Shown: positions 43,572 through 52,301 of the stretch, one piece after another
Numbering within the stretch: the first letter of the stretch is position 1
How the letters are laid out: each line of letters opens with the position of its first letter
NCBI GenBank assembly: GCA_965242685.1
Contig: OZ251487.1
Coordinates: 992,001 to 1,056,000, forward strand
Length of the DNA: 64,000 nucleotides
Direction: 5' to 3'
Source: G965215055 sp965242685
GTDB lineage: Bacteria > Pseudomonadota > Gammaproteobacteria > UBA4575
Position numbers and translations under genes: made by a program
The notes under the pieces: model-generated
The model's database searches: none
What the model saw: only the letters and a program-made list of their open reading frames with translations
Told to the model about the DNA's origin: nothing

Positions 43572-45461
43572 TCATACCTGCGCAAGGTCGCCCTTCCGTT
43601 CCAGCCAGTCACGGCGGTCGGCTACCCGCTTCTTCGCCAGCAGCTTGTCTACCAGCTCAGAGGTCTTTTTTTCATCGGTGACGTCCAGCCTCACCAGGCG
43701 CCGGGTGGCCACCGCCATCGTCGATTCACGCAACTGCATGGGGTTCATCTCGCCCAGTCCCTTGAAGCGCGTGATTGTGACCTTGCCGGTCTTCTTTTCG
43801 GCCTTGATGCGATCCAGCACGCCCTTGCGCTCGTCCTCGTCCAGGACGTAAAACACTTCCTTGCCAACGTCGATACGAAATAGGGGCGGCATCGCCATGT
43901 ACACGCGGCCGTCATCCACCAGGGCGGGAAAATGTTGCAGGAACAAGGCGCACAGCAGGGTCGCAATGTGCAGGCCGTCGGAATCCGCATCGGCCAGTAT
44001 ACAAATTTTCCCGTAGCGCAAACCGTCAAGATTTTCGCTGTTCGGCTCGACGCCGATGGCGATGGAGATGTCGTGCACTTCCTTTGAGGCCAGTACCTGT
44101 TCCGGGGCGACTTCCCAAGTATTCAGTATCTTGCCGCGCAACGGCATCACGGCCTGAAAGGCGCGATCGCGCGCCTGCTTTGCCGAGCCTCCCGCAGAAT
44201 CACCCTCGACCAGAAATAACTCGGTGCGCGACAGGTCTTCAGAGGTACAATCCGCAAGTTTGCCGGGCAATGCGGGGCCGGCGGTGACCTTCTTGCGGAT
44301 GACTTTCTTGCTGCGTTTCAGACGCAATTCGGCACGGCTGATCGCCAACCGGGCAATCTGTTCGCCCGCCTCGGCGTTGCGGTTCAACCAGGATGAAAAG
44401 GAATCCTTGACCACTCCGGAAACAAATACGGCGGTCTCGCGCGAACTCAGACGTTCCTTTGTCTGGCCCGCGAATTGGGGATCTTTTATCTTTACCGAAA
44501 GGACATAACAGAGCTTTTCCCATACATCGTCGGGCGTCAGTTTGACGCCCCTGGGCAGCAGTTTTCTAAATTCACAAAATTCCCGCAAGGCCTCCGTCAA
44601 ACCGGTGCGCAAACCCGAGACGTGCGTGCCCCCCTGGGCGGTGGGCACCAGGTTGACGTAGCTTTCTCGCAGCCCTTCGCCATCCTCTACCATCCACGTC
44701 AACGCCCATTGCGCAAACTCCCGTCCGCCCTCGAAGTGCTCGCAAAATGCCTCTTGCGGCACGCATTCAAGGCCGGCGACGGCCTCGAGCAGGTAGTCTT
44801 TGATGCCGTCGGCGTAACACCATCGGTATTTCTTGCGGTTGATCCGATCATCGAGGCGGATCGTCAGCGCCGGGCAGAGTACCGCCTTGGCGCGCATGAT
44901 GCGCAATAATTTTGAGACGGAGAATTTGTCGCTTTCAAAGTACTGTCCATCGGGCCAAAATCTGATGGTGGTGCCGGTATTTCGTTGACCGACCGGGCCG
45001 ACCACTTCCAAGTCGGAGATCTTTCTGCCGCCCCTGAACGCCATGTTATATTCCCGCCCCTGCCGGCGCACCCAGACTTCCAGGCGTTTGGACAAGGCAT
45101 TGACGACGGATACGCCAACGCCGTGCAACCCCCCCGCAAACACGTAGTTTTTATCGGAAAACTTGCCGCCCGCGTGTAGCGTACTCAGCACCACTTCGAC
45201 ACCGGGGCGCTTCAGTTTGGGGTGCTCGTCCACAGGCATACCGCGGCCGTCATCGGCAACTTCCAAAGAGCCGTCTTCGTGTATTTTCACGTCTATGGTC
45301 TTGGCATGGCCGGAAATGGCCTCATCGACGCTGTTGTCGATCACTTCGTGGGCGAGATGGTTGGGACGCGAGATGTCCGTGTACATGGCGGGGCGTTTGC
45401 GTACCGGATCCAGCCCGCTCAACACCTCGATATCGGCGGCTTGGTATTTTTCCATCGTCAA
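43572..45461 (-). CDS. parE: DNA topoisomerase IV subunit B
   Basis: ParE is the ATPase subunit of topoisomerase IV. The GHKL ATPase motifs are seen early (EVIDNSVDEA, DDGRGMPVD, GGLHGVGVSVVNALS). The TOPRIM domain has LVEGDSAGGSAKQARDR and ILADADSDGLHI. The 629-residue length and lack of an insert fit ParE. The start may be the ATG at 45461 or at 45455. parE-parC adjacency supports coordinated expression. Confidence 0.97.
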   Translation of the reverse strand: MTMEKYQAADIEVLSGLDPVRKRPAMYTDISRPNHLAHEVIDNSVDEAISGHAKTIDVKIHEDGSLEVADDGRGMPVDEHPKLKRPGVEVVLSTLHAGGKFSDKNYVFAGGLHGVGVSVVNALSKRLEVWVRRQGREYNMAFRGGRKISDLEVVGPVGQRNTGTTIRFWPDGQYFESDKFSVSKLLRIMRAKAVLCPALTIRLDDRINRKKYRWCYADGIKDYLLEAVAGLECVPQEAFCEHFEGGREFAQWALTWMVEDGEGLRESYVNLVPTAQGGTHVSGLRTGLTEALREFCEFRKLLPRGVKLTPDDVWEKLCYVLSVKIKDPQFAGQTKERLSSRETAVFVSGVVKDSFSSWLNRNAEAGEQIARLAISRAELRLKRSKKVIRKKVTAGPALPGKLADCTSEDLSRTELFLVEGDSAGGSAKQARDRAFQAVMPLRGKILNTWEVAPEQVLASKEVHDISIAIGVEPNSENLDGLRYGKICILADADSDGLHIATLLCALFLQHFPALVDDGRVYMAMPPLFRIDVGKEVFYVLDEDERKGVLDRIKAEKKTGKVTITRFKGLGEMNPMQLRESTMAVATRRLVRLDVTDEKKTSELVDKLLAKKRVADRRDWLERKGDLAQV

Positions 45462-45567
45462 TCAATCGGGATCATGATGGCCGCATGATCGCGCGTGCGG
45501 GCGTGTAACCATAAAATCTCTGCATTTGGGAATTGTACCAACGAAACAACGACAGTATGCTAATTCG

Positions 45568-48500
45568 ATGCCCCGCCATCAAGTTCTGAAGGCCGAAGAC
45601 GCCACCGACCCGCAAAAAAATATCACCGTATTTGCGTCGGCGGGCACGGGAAAGACGTATTTACTGATCAGACGTATCCTGAGGTTGCTGCTCAACGACG
45701 TCGATCCCGCGCACATCCTCGCCATTACCTTTACCCGCAAGGCCGCCGCGGAAATGCGGGAGAGGCTGATGAAGGTGCTGGAAGACTGGGCCGGATACGA
45801 CGACCGGCAGATGCGGCAAGAACTGCAAGGGCTTGGCGCCGTCGACCCCACGGCAAGCGGGATAAAAAAGGCCAAACGGCTGTATGAGAGGTTGTTGTTT
45901 GCGCAATACGAGGCGCGTATCACTACCTTCCACGCCTTTTGTCAGGATATTTTAAGGCGATTTGCCCTCCACGCAGAGGTGCCGGCGGGGTTTGAGATCG
46001 TGGAAAACACCGAGGAACTGAAACGGGAGGCCCGCGAGCGCCTGTACCACGTTGCCCATCAAGGCACGGCGCCGGGACTCGGCGAGGCCTTGTTCGAGTT
46101 GCTGAAACACGGCGGCGGCGTGTACAACGTCGACGAGATGCTCAATGCCTTCATCGACTCGTGTAACGATTGGCGAAGCTTCACTCAAAACCAGACCGAT
46201 GCGGTCGCCTATGCGTGCGATTGCCTGGATGGGTTTCTGTTTGCCGATCAAAGCGAGGAAGACGATGACCCCTCGACGCTGATCGCCGATTTGCAACGGT
46301 ATCAATTTTATCTGGATCGACACGCCACGGCCACCTACGGGAAATATAGCCGCATGATCGCGGATTCCCCGACAAACAACGACGAGGCATGGATCTGGGG
46401 CATCAAAGGCATATTTCTGAAGAGTGACAATACGCCTAGAACGCTGAAACCGAGCCGGGCACTTGAAAAGAGTCTCGGCAGCGAGGAGATGGAGACGTTC
46501 ATACACCTGCATGAACGCCTTGTCCCGCTCGTCATGCAACGATTGAATACGTCTCGCAAAAAGAATCTGGCGGCCCTCAATCAGGCCTGGTTCACGGCCG
46601 GACATCGGCTATTGACCGAGTACCGGAAGCTGAAATATAGCCGACATGCCTTAGATTTTGACGACCTGGAATGGTACACCTGTCAATTACTGAGCCAACA
46701 CGTCGACACCGCATGGATCCAATATAAACTTGACCAGCGCATAGAGCATATCCTGATCGATGAATTCCAGGATACCAACCCTACGCAATGGGGCCTGCTG
46801 CTGCCGCTGCTGAAGGAGTTGGCGGCGCAAAAAAGTGATAAGAGCCTGTTTTTGGTGGGCGACACGAAACAGTCTATTTACGGATTCCGACGCGCCAATC
46901 CCCGCTTGCAGGCCACCGCGTCCGCATGGGCGCGGGAAAATCTTGCCGCCCGGCGGCTGGATACGGATAGATCTTTCCGGTCTTCACCGGCAATCATCGG
47001 ACTGGTCAACCGCATCTTTGGCGGCGATATACAAGCGGCCTTGCTGGATGAGTTTCGCCCTCACGAGGCGAAGAAGACCGCATTATGGGGGGGCGTATAC
47101 ATCGCGCCGCCCATCGTCGTCGAAGATAACGCCGAGGAACCCCTGTACTTCCGCGACCCGCTACGGCAAGCCCGGACCGGCGGTAAATCGGACGGCCACT
47201 ATCTTGAGGGCCAGGCCGTGGCAAGGCAAATCAAGGCGTTGCTGGAACGCCCCACACCGGTTCATGATCCACAGCAAACGCGCGCGGCGCGCTATGGCGA
47301 CGTGATGATCCTGGCACGCCAACGAACCCATCTGCCACAATTGGAATTGGCGTTGAAAGAAGAAAATATCCCCTATTGCAGCGTCGGCGACAACGATTTG
47401 CCGAACCAGCTTGAAGTACAGGACCTGCTCGCGTTACTCACTTATCTCGTGCAGCCGCATAACGACCTGGCGCTGGCACAGGTGCTGCGTTCGCCTTGTT
47501 TCGGTGTCGGCGACGACGAGTTGATGCAGCTTGCCACCTACACGCCCGCGGCCTGGAGTGAAAAACTTGCGACATACGCCGCCAAGGCGCCTGATTCACT
47601 GCTTGGTGAAGCCCATCGGCAGCTGCAAGAATGGCGCGGGCGGGCAAACCAGATACCGGTGCACGATCTGCTCGACCGAATTTATTTTGATATCGACCTG
47701 CCCGGCCGTTATGCAAGCGTCTGCCCGCCGATAAAAAGATCGCACGTGTCGGCAAACCTCACGCACCTGCTTCAGCTTGCCCTCGACCTGGATGCGGGGC
47801 GTTACTCAAACATCCAGTCTTTTGTAGACGCCATCCGCACCCTAGACGCGGGGCGCGCACCGGTGCGTCACACCGATCGGGACGACGAAGACGCCGTGCA
47901 AATTATGACCATACACGCGGCCAAGGGGCTGGAATCGCCCATCGTGTTTCTCGTCGATGCCGGATCCTCGCCTCGAGACTGGCGGGCGTATCAGACCTAC
48001 GTAAACTGGCCGGATGATCCGGAACAACCGCCAGACCGGTTTTTCATTATCGGGCGCAAGGATCGGATCGATACGAACACGCGGGAAGTGCTCGAACAAC
48101 AGGCACAAGAGGCCTGGAGAGAAGAGTTGAATATGTTGTACGTGGCCTTGACGCGCGCCAAACAATATCTATTTATCAGTGGCGTGAAAAAGAAACGCAG
48201 CCGCGACAACAACTGGCTTTCTATGATTGAACGCATCCTCGAAGATCACCCCGAGGAAAGGGAAAACGGCGCGTGGATGTTCAACTACGGCGATCCGCCC
48301 GAGGTCGCGCCGCCAGAAAGACGCGACGAGACGCCGGCGGCGGCCGCTCGGTTGGCCGACATAAGCAAGCGGTTCGCACCCGTCGAGCAACGAGACGCGC
48401 CGGCGCCCGATACGGCATCGGCACGGTACGGAAAACTGGTACACAAGCTGTTTGAGCTGGTGGATCCGGAGGCCTTGCAGTCGCGGCGGGCCCTGCATAT

Positions 48501-48909
48501 CGAGGCGGAACGCACACTGGGGAACACGGTGGACGAGCAGGATTTTTCCGCCGCCTGGCGAGAGGTAAAAAAGTGCCTGGAGGCACCGGCGTTGCGGGAG
48601 GTATTCTCGCGCGCCTCAGACGAGAATATCCTGAAAGAGGTGGCGATCTGTGTTATCGAAAACGGGACGGTCCTCCACCGCATTATCGACCGCCTGATCG
48701 TCACGGAAGATTGGGCCTGGATCGTCGATTTCAAGACTTCGGCGACGGTTACGAGCGAGACCGTGCCGCAACGGGCAAAAGAGTACCGCGAACAGATCGA
48801 CGGTTACGTCTCGGCGGTAAGAAAATTATATCCCGACAAAAAGGTACGCGCCTCGATCCTCTTTACCCGTCTGCCCGCCCTGCACAACTATGCGATAGAC
48901 GACGGCTGA
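45568..48909 (+). CDS. UvrD/AddA-type ATP-dependent helicase-nuclease (exonuclease V beta-like)
   Basis: A 1113-residue superfamily 1A helicase with a C-terminal RecB-type nuclease. Motifs in order: FASAGTGKTYLL (Walker A), LIDEFQDTN (Walker B), LFLVGDTKQSIYGFRRA (motif III), IMTIHAAKGLESPIVFLVD (motif V), LYVALTRAKQYLF (motif VI) and WIVDFKTSA, the nuclease core. A TTG-initiated frame begins at 45526, but the ATG at 45568 just before the ATPase core is preferred. In AddAB systems the partner AddB is usually adjacent, but dsbC follows here, so the partner must be elsewhere. It is expected to act in double-strand-break repair. Confidence 0.88.
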   Translation: MPRHQVLKAEDATDPQKNITVFASAGTGKTYLLIRRILRLLLNDVDPAHILAITFTRKAAAEMRERLMKVLEDWAGYDDRQMRQELQGLGAVDPTASGIKKAKRLYERLLFAQYEARITTFHAFCQDILRRFALHAEVPAGFEIVENTEELKREARERLYHVAHQGTAPGLGEALFELLKHGGGVYNVDEMLNAFIDSCNDWRSFTQNQTDAVAYACDCLDGFLFADQSEEDDDPSTLIADLQRYQFYLDRHATATYGKYSRMIADSPTNNDEAWIWGIKGIFLKSDNTPRTLKPSRALEKSLGSEEMETFIHLHERLVPLVMQRLNTSRKKNLAALNQAWFTAGHRLLTEYRKLKYSRHALDFDDLEWYTCQLLSQHVDTAWIQYKLDQRIEHILIDEFQDTNPTQWGLLLPLLKELAAQKSDKSLFLVGDTKQSIYGFRRANPRLQATASAWARENLAARRLDTDRSFRSSPAIIGLVNRIFGGDIQAALLDEFRPHEAKKTALWGGVYIAPPIVVEDNAEEPLYFRDPLRQARTGGKSDGHYLEGQAVARQIKALLERPTPVHDPQQTRAARYGDVMILARQRTHLPQLELALKEENIPYCSVGDNDLPNQLEVQDLLALLTYLVQPHNDLALAQVLRSPCFGVGDDELMQLATYTPAAWSEKLATYAAKAPDSLLGEAHRQLQEWRGRANQIPVHDLLDRIYFDIDLPGRYASVCPPIKRSHVSANLTHLLQLALDLDAGRYSNIQSFVDAIRTLDAGRAPVRHTDRDDEDAVQIMTIHAAKGLESPIVFLVDAGSSPRDWRAYQTYVNWPDDPEQPPDRFFIIGRKDRIDTNTREVLEQQAQEAWREELNMLYVALTRAKQYLFISGVKKKRSRDNNWLSMIERILEDHPEERENGAWMFNYGDPPEVAPPERRDETPAAAARLADISKRFAPVEQRDAPAPDTASARYGKLVHKLFELVDPEALQSRRALHIEAERTLGNTVDEQDFSAAWREVKKCLEAPALREVFSRASDENILKEVAICVIENGTVLHRIIDRLIVTEDWAWIVDFKTSATVTSETVPQRAKEYREQIDGYVSAVRKLYPDKKVRASILFTRLPALHNYAIDDG

Positions 48910-48916
48910 CCGCGGG

Positions 48917-49705
48917 CTATTCCGTTTTCGACATGGAATCCAGCACGGCCGCCAGGTTTTTTGCGGGTTGATAGCCGGGGATCAAGGTTCCGTCCTCCGT
49001 AAAGATCGCCGGGGTGCCGGTAACGCCCAACTGTCTGCCCACGGATAATTGCGACGCGACGGGATTTTTACAGTCGATCTGCGGGACGCTTTCGCCGGCC
49101 TTGGCGCGCGTCATGGATGTTTGCTGATCTTCGGCACACCAGACGTCGACCGCCTTGCGATAGGATGGGGTATTTTCGCCGGTACGCGGAAACATCATGT
49201 AGCGCACCTTGATCCCGTAGCCGTTCAACTGCTCCATCTCGGCGTGAAACTTGCGACAGTACCCGCAATCGATATCGGTGAAGACGGTCAGCGTATAGCG
49301 CGGTTTGGGCGGGGAAAATACGATCATTTGCGACTCGTCCAGGGCCTTCAGTGCCTTTGCGCGTACTTGCGTGCGCGCCGCTTCGGTAAGGTCTTCCCTG
49401 CTCTCCAGGTCGATCAAAGAACCCTGCAACACGTAGTGCCCGTCCGAGGACAGATACAAGACCTCCGTACCGTATATGACTTCATACAAGCCGGGCACGG
49501 GCGCCGGGCGGATTGAAGCGGGCGAGTCCTGCGGAAAAATTTCACTGAGCCGCGCCTTGAGGCGGGCGACATCCCGCGCTTCATCGGCATACACGGGGGC
49601 CGTGCAGAGCGCGACGGTAAAGAAGCAAAGAAGTAAAAAAGGATAATAATTGAGACTACGCACGAGGTCTCCCGCCGTTTTTACCGGTGACAAGGTTTGT
49701 TTCAT
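48917..49705 (-). CDS. dsbC: Thiol:disulfide interchange protein DsbC
   Basis: DsbC is a periplasmic disulfide isomerase that corrects wrong pairings. The 262-residue precursor has a signal peptide ending near VYA at residue 40, an N-terminal dimerisation region, and a thioredoxin-fold domain with the active site CGYC at Cys147-Cys150. A second cysteine pair is in the C-terminal part. dsbC normally neighbours xerD in gammaproteobacteria; here a restriction-modification pair separates them. Confidence 0.95.
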   Translation of the reverse strand: MKQTLSPVKTAGDLVRSLNYYPFLLLCFFTVALCTAPVYADEARDVARLKARLSEIFPQDSPASIRPAPVPGLYEVIYGTEVLYLSSDGHYVLQGSLIDLESREDLTEAARTQVRAKALKALDESQMIVFSPPKPRYTLTVFTDIDCGYCRKFHAEMEQLNGYGIKVRYMMFPRTGENTPSYRKAVDVWCAEDQQTSMTRAKAGESVPQIDCKNPVASQLSVGRQLGVTGTPAIFTEDGTLIPGYQPAKNLAAVLDSMSKTE

Positions 49706-49847
49706 TTCTTATCTATGTAGAGGCGTGTGCCATTTTTCCGTAGAAATGCGTAATTTTTTGGACGGATATTATTGATTATATCAACATTCGTTGGATTTTT
49801 GTGGTTAAAAAGTGACCAATTTTCGGATTTTGGGAGGCCGAAGTGGT

Positions 49848-49869
49848 TATAATAGCATCCATAAAGGAG
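49848..49869 (+). promoter_or_regulatory. Candidate -10 element and Shine-Dalgarno upstream of the methyltransferase
   Basis: A TATAAT at 49848-49853 lacks a good -35 at standard spacing. It is followed by AAAGGAG at 49863-49869, correctly spaced for the ATG of a 35-codon frame at 49876, not for the methyltransferase start about 100 bases further on. Confidence 0.4.
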
Positions 49870-49875
49870 CGGCAA

Positions 49876-49983
49876 ATGGCACAGAAAGTACCAGGCAAGT
49901 CCTTCCGCAGGAGCGGTTCTCATACTATCTATCATCGCGCCAACTTTTTGCGGTTGGAATATCGGGATTGGGTTGGTGTTTAA
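49876..49983 (+). CDS. Short leader frame (35 codons), possibly an insertion-sequence transposase remnant
   Basis: Begins MAQKVPGKSFRRSGS and ends at a TAA that overlaps the TTG/GTG start region of the methyltransferase. It has the only good Shine-Dalgarno in this stretch. The first dozen residues look like the start of IS1595-family transposases as I remember them (MAQK-PGKSFRKG-S), after which the similarity is lost. It may be a truncated transposase start now acting as a translated leader that couples into the methyltransferase. Confidence is low. Confidence 0.35.
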   Translation: MAQKVPGKSFRRSGSHTIYHRANFLRLEYRDWVGV

Positions 49984-50761
49984 GTGCGCCGACAGCTTGG
50001 TCGCCGCGAATTGCGTTGAGTTCATGAAGTCAATGCCGGATGAGTGCATTGACCTCACCGTCACATCCCCGCCGTATGACACGTTGCGGGACTACAAGGG
50101 CTATCACTTTGATTTTGAAGCCATAGCGGAAGGCTTGTTTCGCGTCACGGCCCCGGGCGGGGTAGTCGTGTGGGTGGTTGGCGACCGCATCAACGGCGGG
50201 CGAAGCCTTACCGGTTTCAGGCAAGCCATCCATTTCCAGGAGTTGGGTTTCACGATGCACGACGTGATGATCTACCGGAAAAAGAACACGCCGTTCATGC
50301 GCAGCAATGCGTATACAAACGCCTATGAGCTGATGTTTGTGTTGAGCAAGGGCAAACCCAAGACCTTCAATCCGTTGAAAGAAAAAACCGTTCGCAACGG
50401 CTATGAGATGTTGGTGCACAACAAGGGCCCGGACGGCATCAACCGTAAGATAAAGAAGAAGCTGAAAAAGGAAAAGACCAAAACAAATATATGGGCGTAT
50501 GCGGTGGGCATGGGCGGCACGACGTCAGACAAGATAGCGTTTCAACATCCCGCCGTATTTCCCGAAAAACTGGCGGAAGACCATATCCTTTCCTGGACGA
50601 ACGTAGGCGACACGGTATTTGATCCGATGTGCGGGTCGGGAACAACCTGCAAAATGGCGGCGATAAACCAGCGAAAATACATCGGCGTGGATATATCGGA
50701 TGAATACATACAGATAGCCAAACAAAGATTAGCGTTTTTACAGATACAATATGTTGGGTAA
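49973..50761 (+). CDS. DNA methyltransferase of a type II-like restriction-modification pair
   Basis: A 262-residue beta-class amino-methyltransferase. The catalytic motif TSPPYD is at about residues 31-36 and the SAM-binding motif DPMCGSGTT at about 217-225. The order (SPPY before FxGxG) and the 'DGISDEYIQIAKQRL'-like end match small N4-cytosine/N6-adenine modification enzymes; SPPY tends to favour N4-cytosine. The start is uncertain, TTG at 49973 or GTG at 49976. It overlaps the downstream HNH nuclease gene by 11 bases. Both lie between dsbC and xerD, which are usually adjacent. Confidence 0.83.
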   Translation: MVFKCADSLVAANCVEFMKSMPDECIDLTVTSPPYDTLRDYKGYHFDFEAIAEGLFRVTAPGGVVVWVVGDRINGGRSLTGFRQAIHFQELGFTMHDVMIYRKKNTPFMRSNAYTNAYELMFVLSKGKPKTFNPLKEKTVRNGYEMLVHNKGPDGINRKIKKKLKKEKTKTNIWAYAVGMGGTTSDKIAFQHPAVFPEKLAEDHILSWTNVGDTVFDPMCGSGTTCKMAAINQRKYIGVDISDEYIQIAKQRLAFLQIQYVG

Positions 50762-51368
50762 GTGGGTAGTCTGTACCCGTGGGAAAGGATCGATCCACGA
50801 GGCGGGAAAGCCGGAAAACCGTATCCGGACTTTCAAGGCCAATTCGGTTGGGCAAATAAAAAAAGATGGCGATAAAACCGTTGTCGTATGGCTTATCGGC
50901 AGAAATGAAACATGGACAGTCCCATCAAGTGAAGTCAAGCCATTAGACGTTTGTAGAACGGGCGATAAATACGACCACAAAATTTGTAACGTCTGCCACT
51001 GCGTGTTACCAGTCACTCAGTTTGACCGAAACCAAACCAATAAGCATGGTATCGTCCGCCGTCCAAGTTGTATCCAATGCAGAACGGATATCGACAAGCG
51101 TGCGCCGAAAAGCAGTCAAGCCAAGCGGATGGAGAAAAAGAGACCGCGAAAAGGTGACCCATTCAAGTGTCCGATCTGTCAAAAACGGTCAATAGTCGGC
51201 ATAACGGCGAGAATTGTTGCAGACCATGACCACCACACCGGCAATATACGAGACTATATCTGCGACAGTTGTAATACCGGATTGGGGCGTTTCAAAAACG
51301 GGGAGAATTACCTGGAAAACGCGCTTGCCTATCTGAGAGAGAGGGACACCTTAAACAAAGGGAAATAA
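50751..51368 (+). CDS. HNH endonuclease (recombination endonuclease VII-like), likely restriction partner
   Basis: A 205-residue protein. An N-terminal region rich in beta strands precedes a first zinc-type pair (CNVCHC...CIQC), then CPIC and the catalytic core VADHDHHTGNIRDYICDSC followed by NTGLGRFKNG. That core is the signature of the endonuclease VII branch of HNH nucleases. Overlap with the methyltransferase gene and the absence of any other nuclease nearby suggest it is the restriction enzyme of the pair. The recognition sequence is unknown. A non-restriction role such as nicking is possible. Confidence 0.78.
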   Translation: MLGKWVVCTRGKGSIHEAGKPENRIRTFKANSVGQIKKDGDKTVVVWLIGRNETWTVPSSEVKPLDVCRTGDKYDHKICNVCHCVLPVTQFDRNQTNKHGIVRRPSCIQCRTDIDKRAPKSSQAKRMEKKRPRKGDPFKCPICQKRSIVGITARIVADHDHHTGNIRDYICDSCNTGLGRFKNGENYLENALAYLRERDTLNKGK

Positions 51369-51386
51369 CCATATCACGTATTCGAT

Positions 51387-52298
51387 TCACCCGCGGGGGT
51401 GATGTTTGCGGTGCAGTTCCTGTAGTCTGGCCTGGGCAACGTGGGTATAGATCTGTGTGGTGGAGAGGTCGCTATGCCCGAGCAACATTTGTACGACCCG
51501 TAGATCCGCACCATGGTTTAATAAGTGCGTGGCAAAGGCATGGCGAAGGGTGTGGGGCGAGAGGTGCTTGGTAATGCCGACCTGTCTGGCGTATTTTTTG
51601 ATCAGCGCCCAAAACGCCTGGCGCGTCATGGCGCCGCCGCGACGGGTAACAAACAGGGCATCACACGGCGGGCGCGACTTCAATAGGGATGCCCGGGCGT
51701 CGTTCATAAACCGACTGATCCACTCGTTGGCCTGTTCACCGAACGGGATCAGTCTCTCCTTGCTACCCTTGCCCATGACCCGAATGACGCCGTGGTTGAG
51801 GTTCACTTGGCCCAACGTTAGGCCGATCAGTTCGCTGACCCTTAAGCCGGACGCGTACAGCAGTTCCAGCATGGCGCGGTCGCGCATGCCGTGCGCCTTG
51901 CTCACGTCGGGGGCCACCAGCAGACGCTCCACCTCTTCTTCGGACAAGGTGCCGGGCAGGGATCGCCCCAACTTGGGAAATTCAATCTGTGCGGAAGGGT
52001 CTTTTTGTATCATCCCCCGCCCCGCCAGATAGCGATAAAAACGGCGGAGGCTGGACAACAGTCTCGCGGTGGTGCGCGGCGTGCCGCCTTGTTGCACGCG
52101 ATAGGACAGGTAGTCCAACAGGTGGTCGCGGCGTACTTCGGTGATGCGCACCGCCGGACGCGACAGCCAGCGCGACAGCCCCAGCAGGTCGTTGCGGTAT
52201 GCCGTCAGGGTGTTGTCACTCAAGCCGTGCTCCACCCACAAGGTATCCAGGAATGCCTCGATGACGGATTGATCGGCGGAAGAAAGGGATTCGCTCAC
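51387..52298 (-). CDS. xerD: Site-specific tyrosine recombinase XerD
   Basis: XerD acts with XerC at dif to resolve chromosome dimers. The 303-residue product has an N-terminal SAM-like core-binding domain and the catalytic set R (ASGLRVSELIGL), HTLRHAFATHLL, LLGHSDLSTTQ and Tyr in IYTHV. The C-terminus (QELHRKHHPRG) is XerD-like. It starts 3 bp after lptG ends on the same strand, so it is probably in the lptF-lptG-xerD transcript. Confidence 0.95.
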   Translation of the reverse strand: MSESLSSADQSVIEAFLDTLWVEHGLSDNTLTAYRNDLLGLSRWLSRPAVRITEVRRDHLLDYLSYRVQQGGTPRTTARLLSSLRRFYRYLAGRGMIQKDPSAQIEFPKLGRSLPGTLSEEEVERLLVAPDVSKAHGMRDRAMLELLYASGLRVSELIGLTLGQVNLNHGVIRVMGKGSKERLIPFGEQANEWISRFMNDARASLLKSRPPCDALFVTRRGGAMTRQAFWALIKKYARQVGITKHLSPHTLRHAFATHLLNHGADLRVVQMLLGHSDLSTTQIYTHVAQARLQELHRKHHPRG

Positions 52299-52301
52299 GG
52301 G

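Noticed and set aside
49702..50082. 126-codon minus-strand frame abutting dsbC
   Set aside because: It overlaps the methyltransferase start region, has no domain, and is composed of antisense of that gene.
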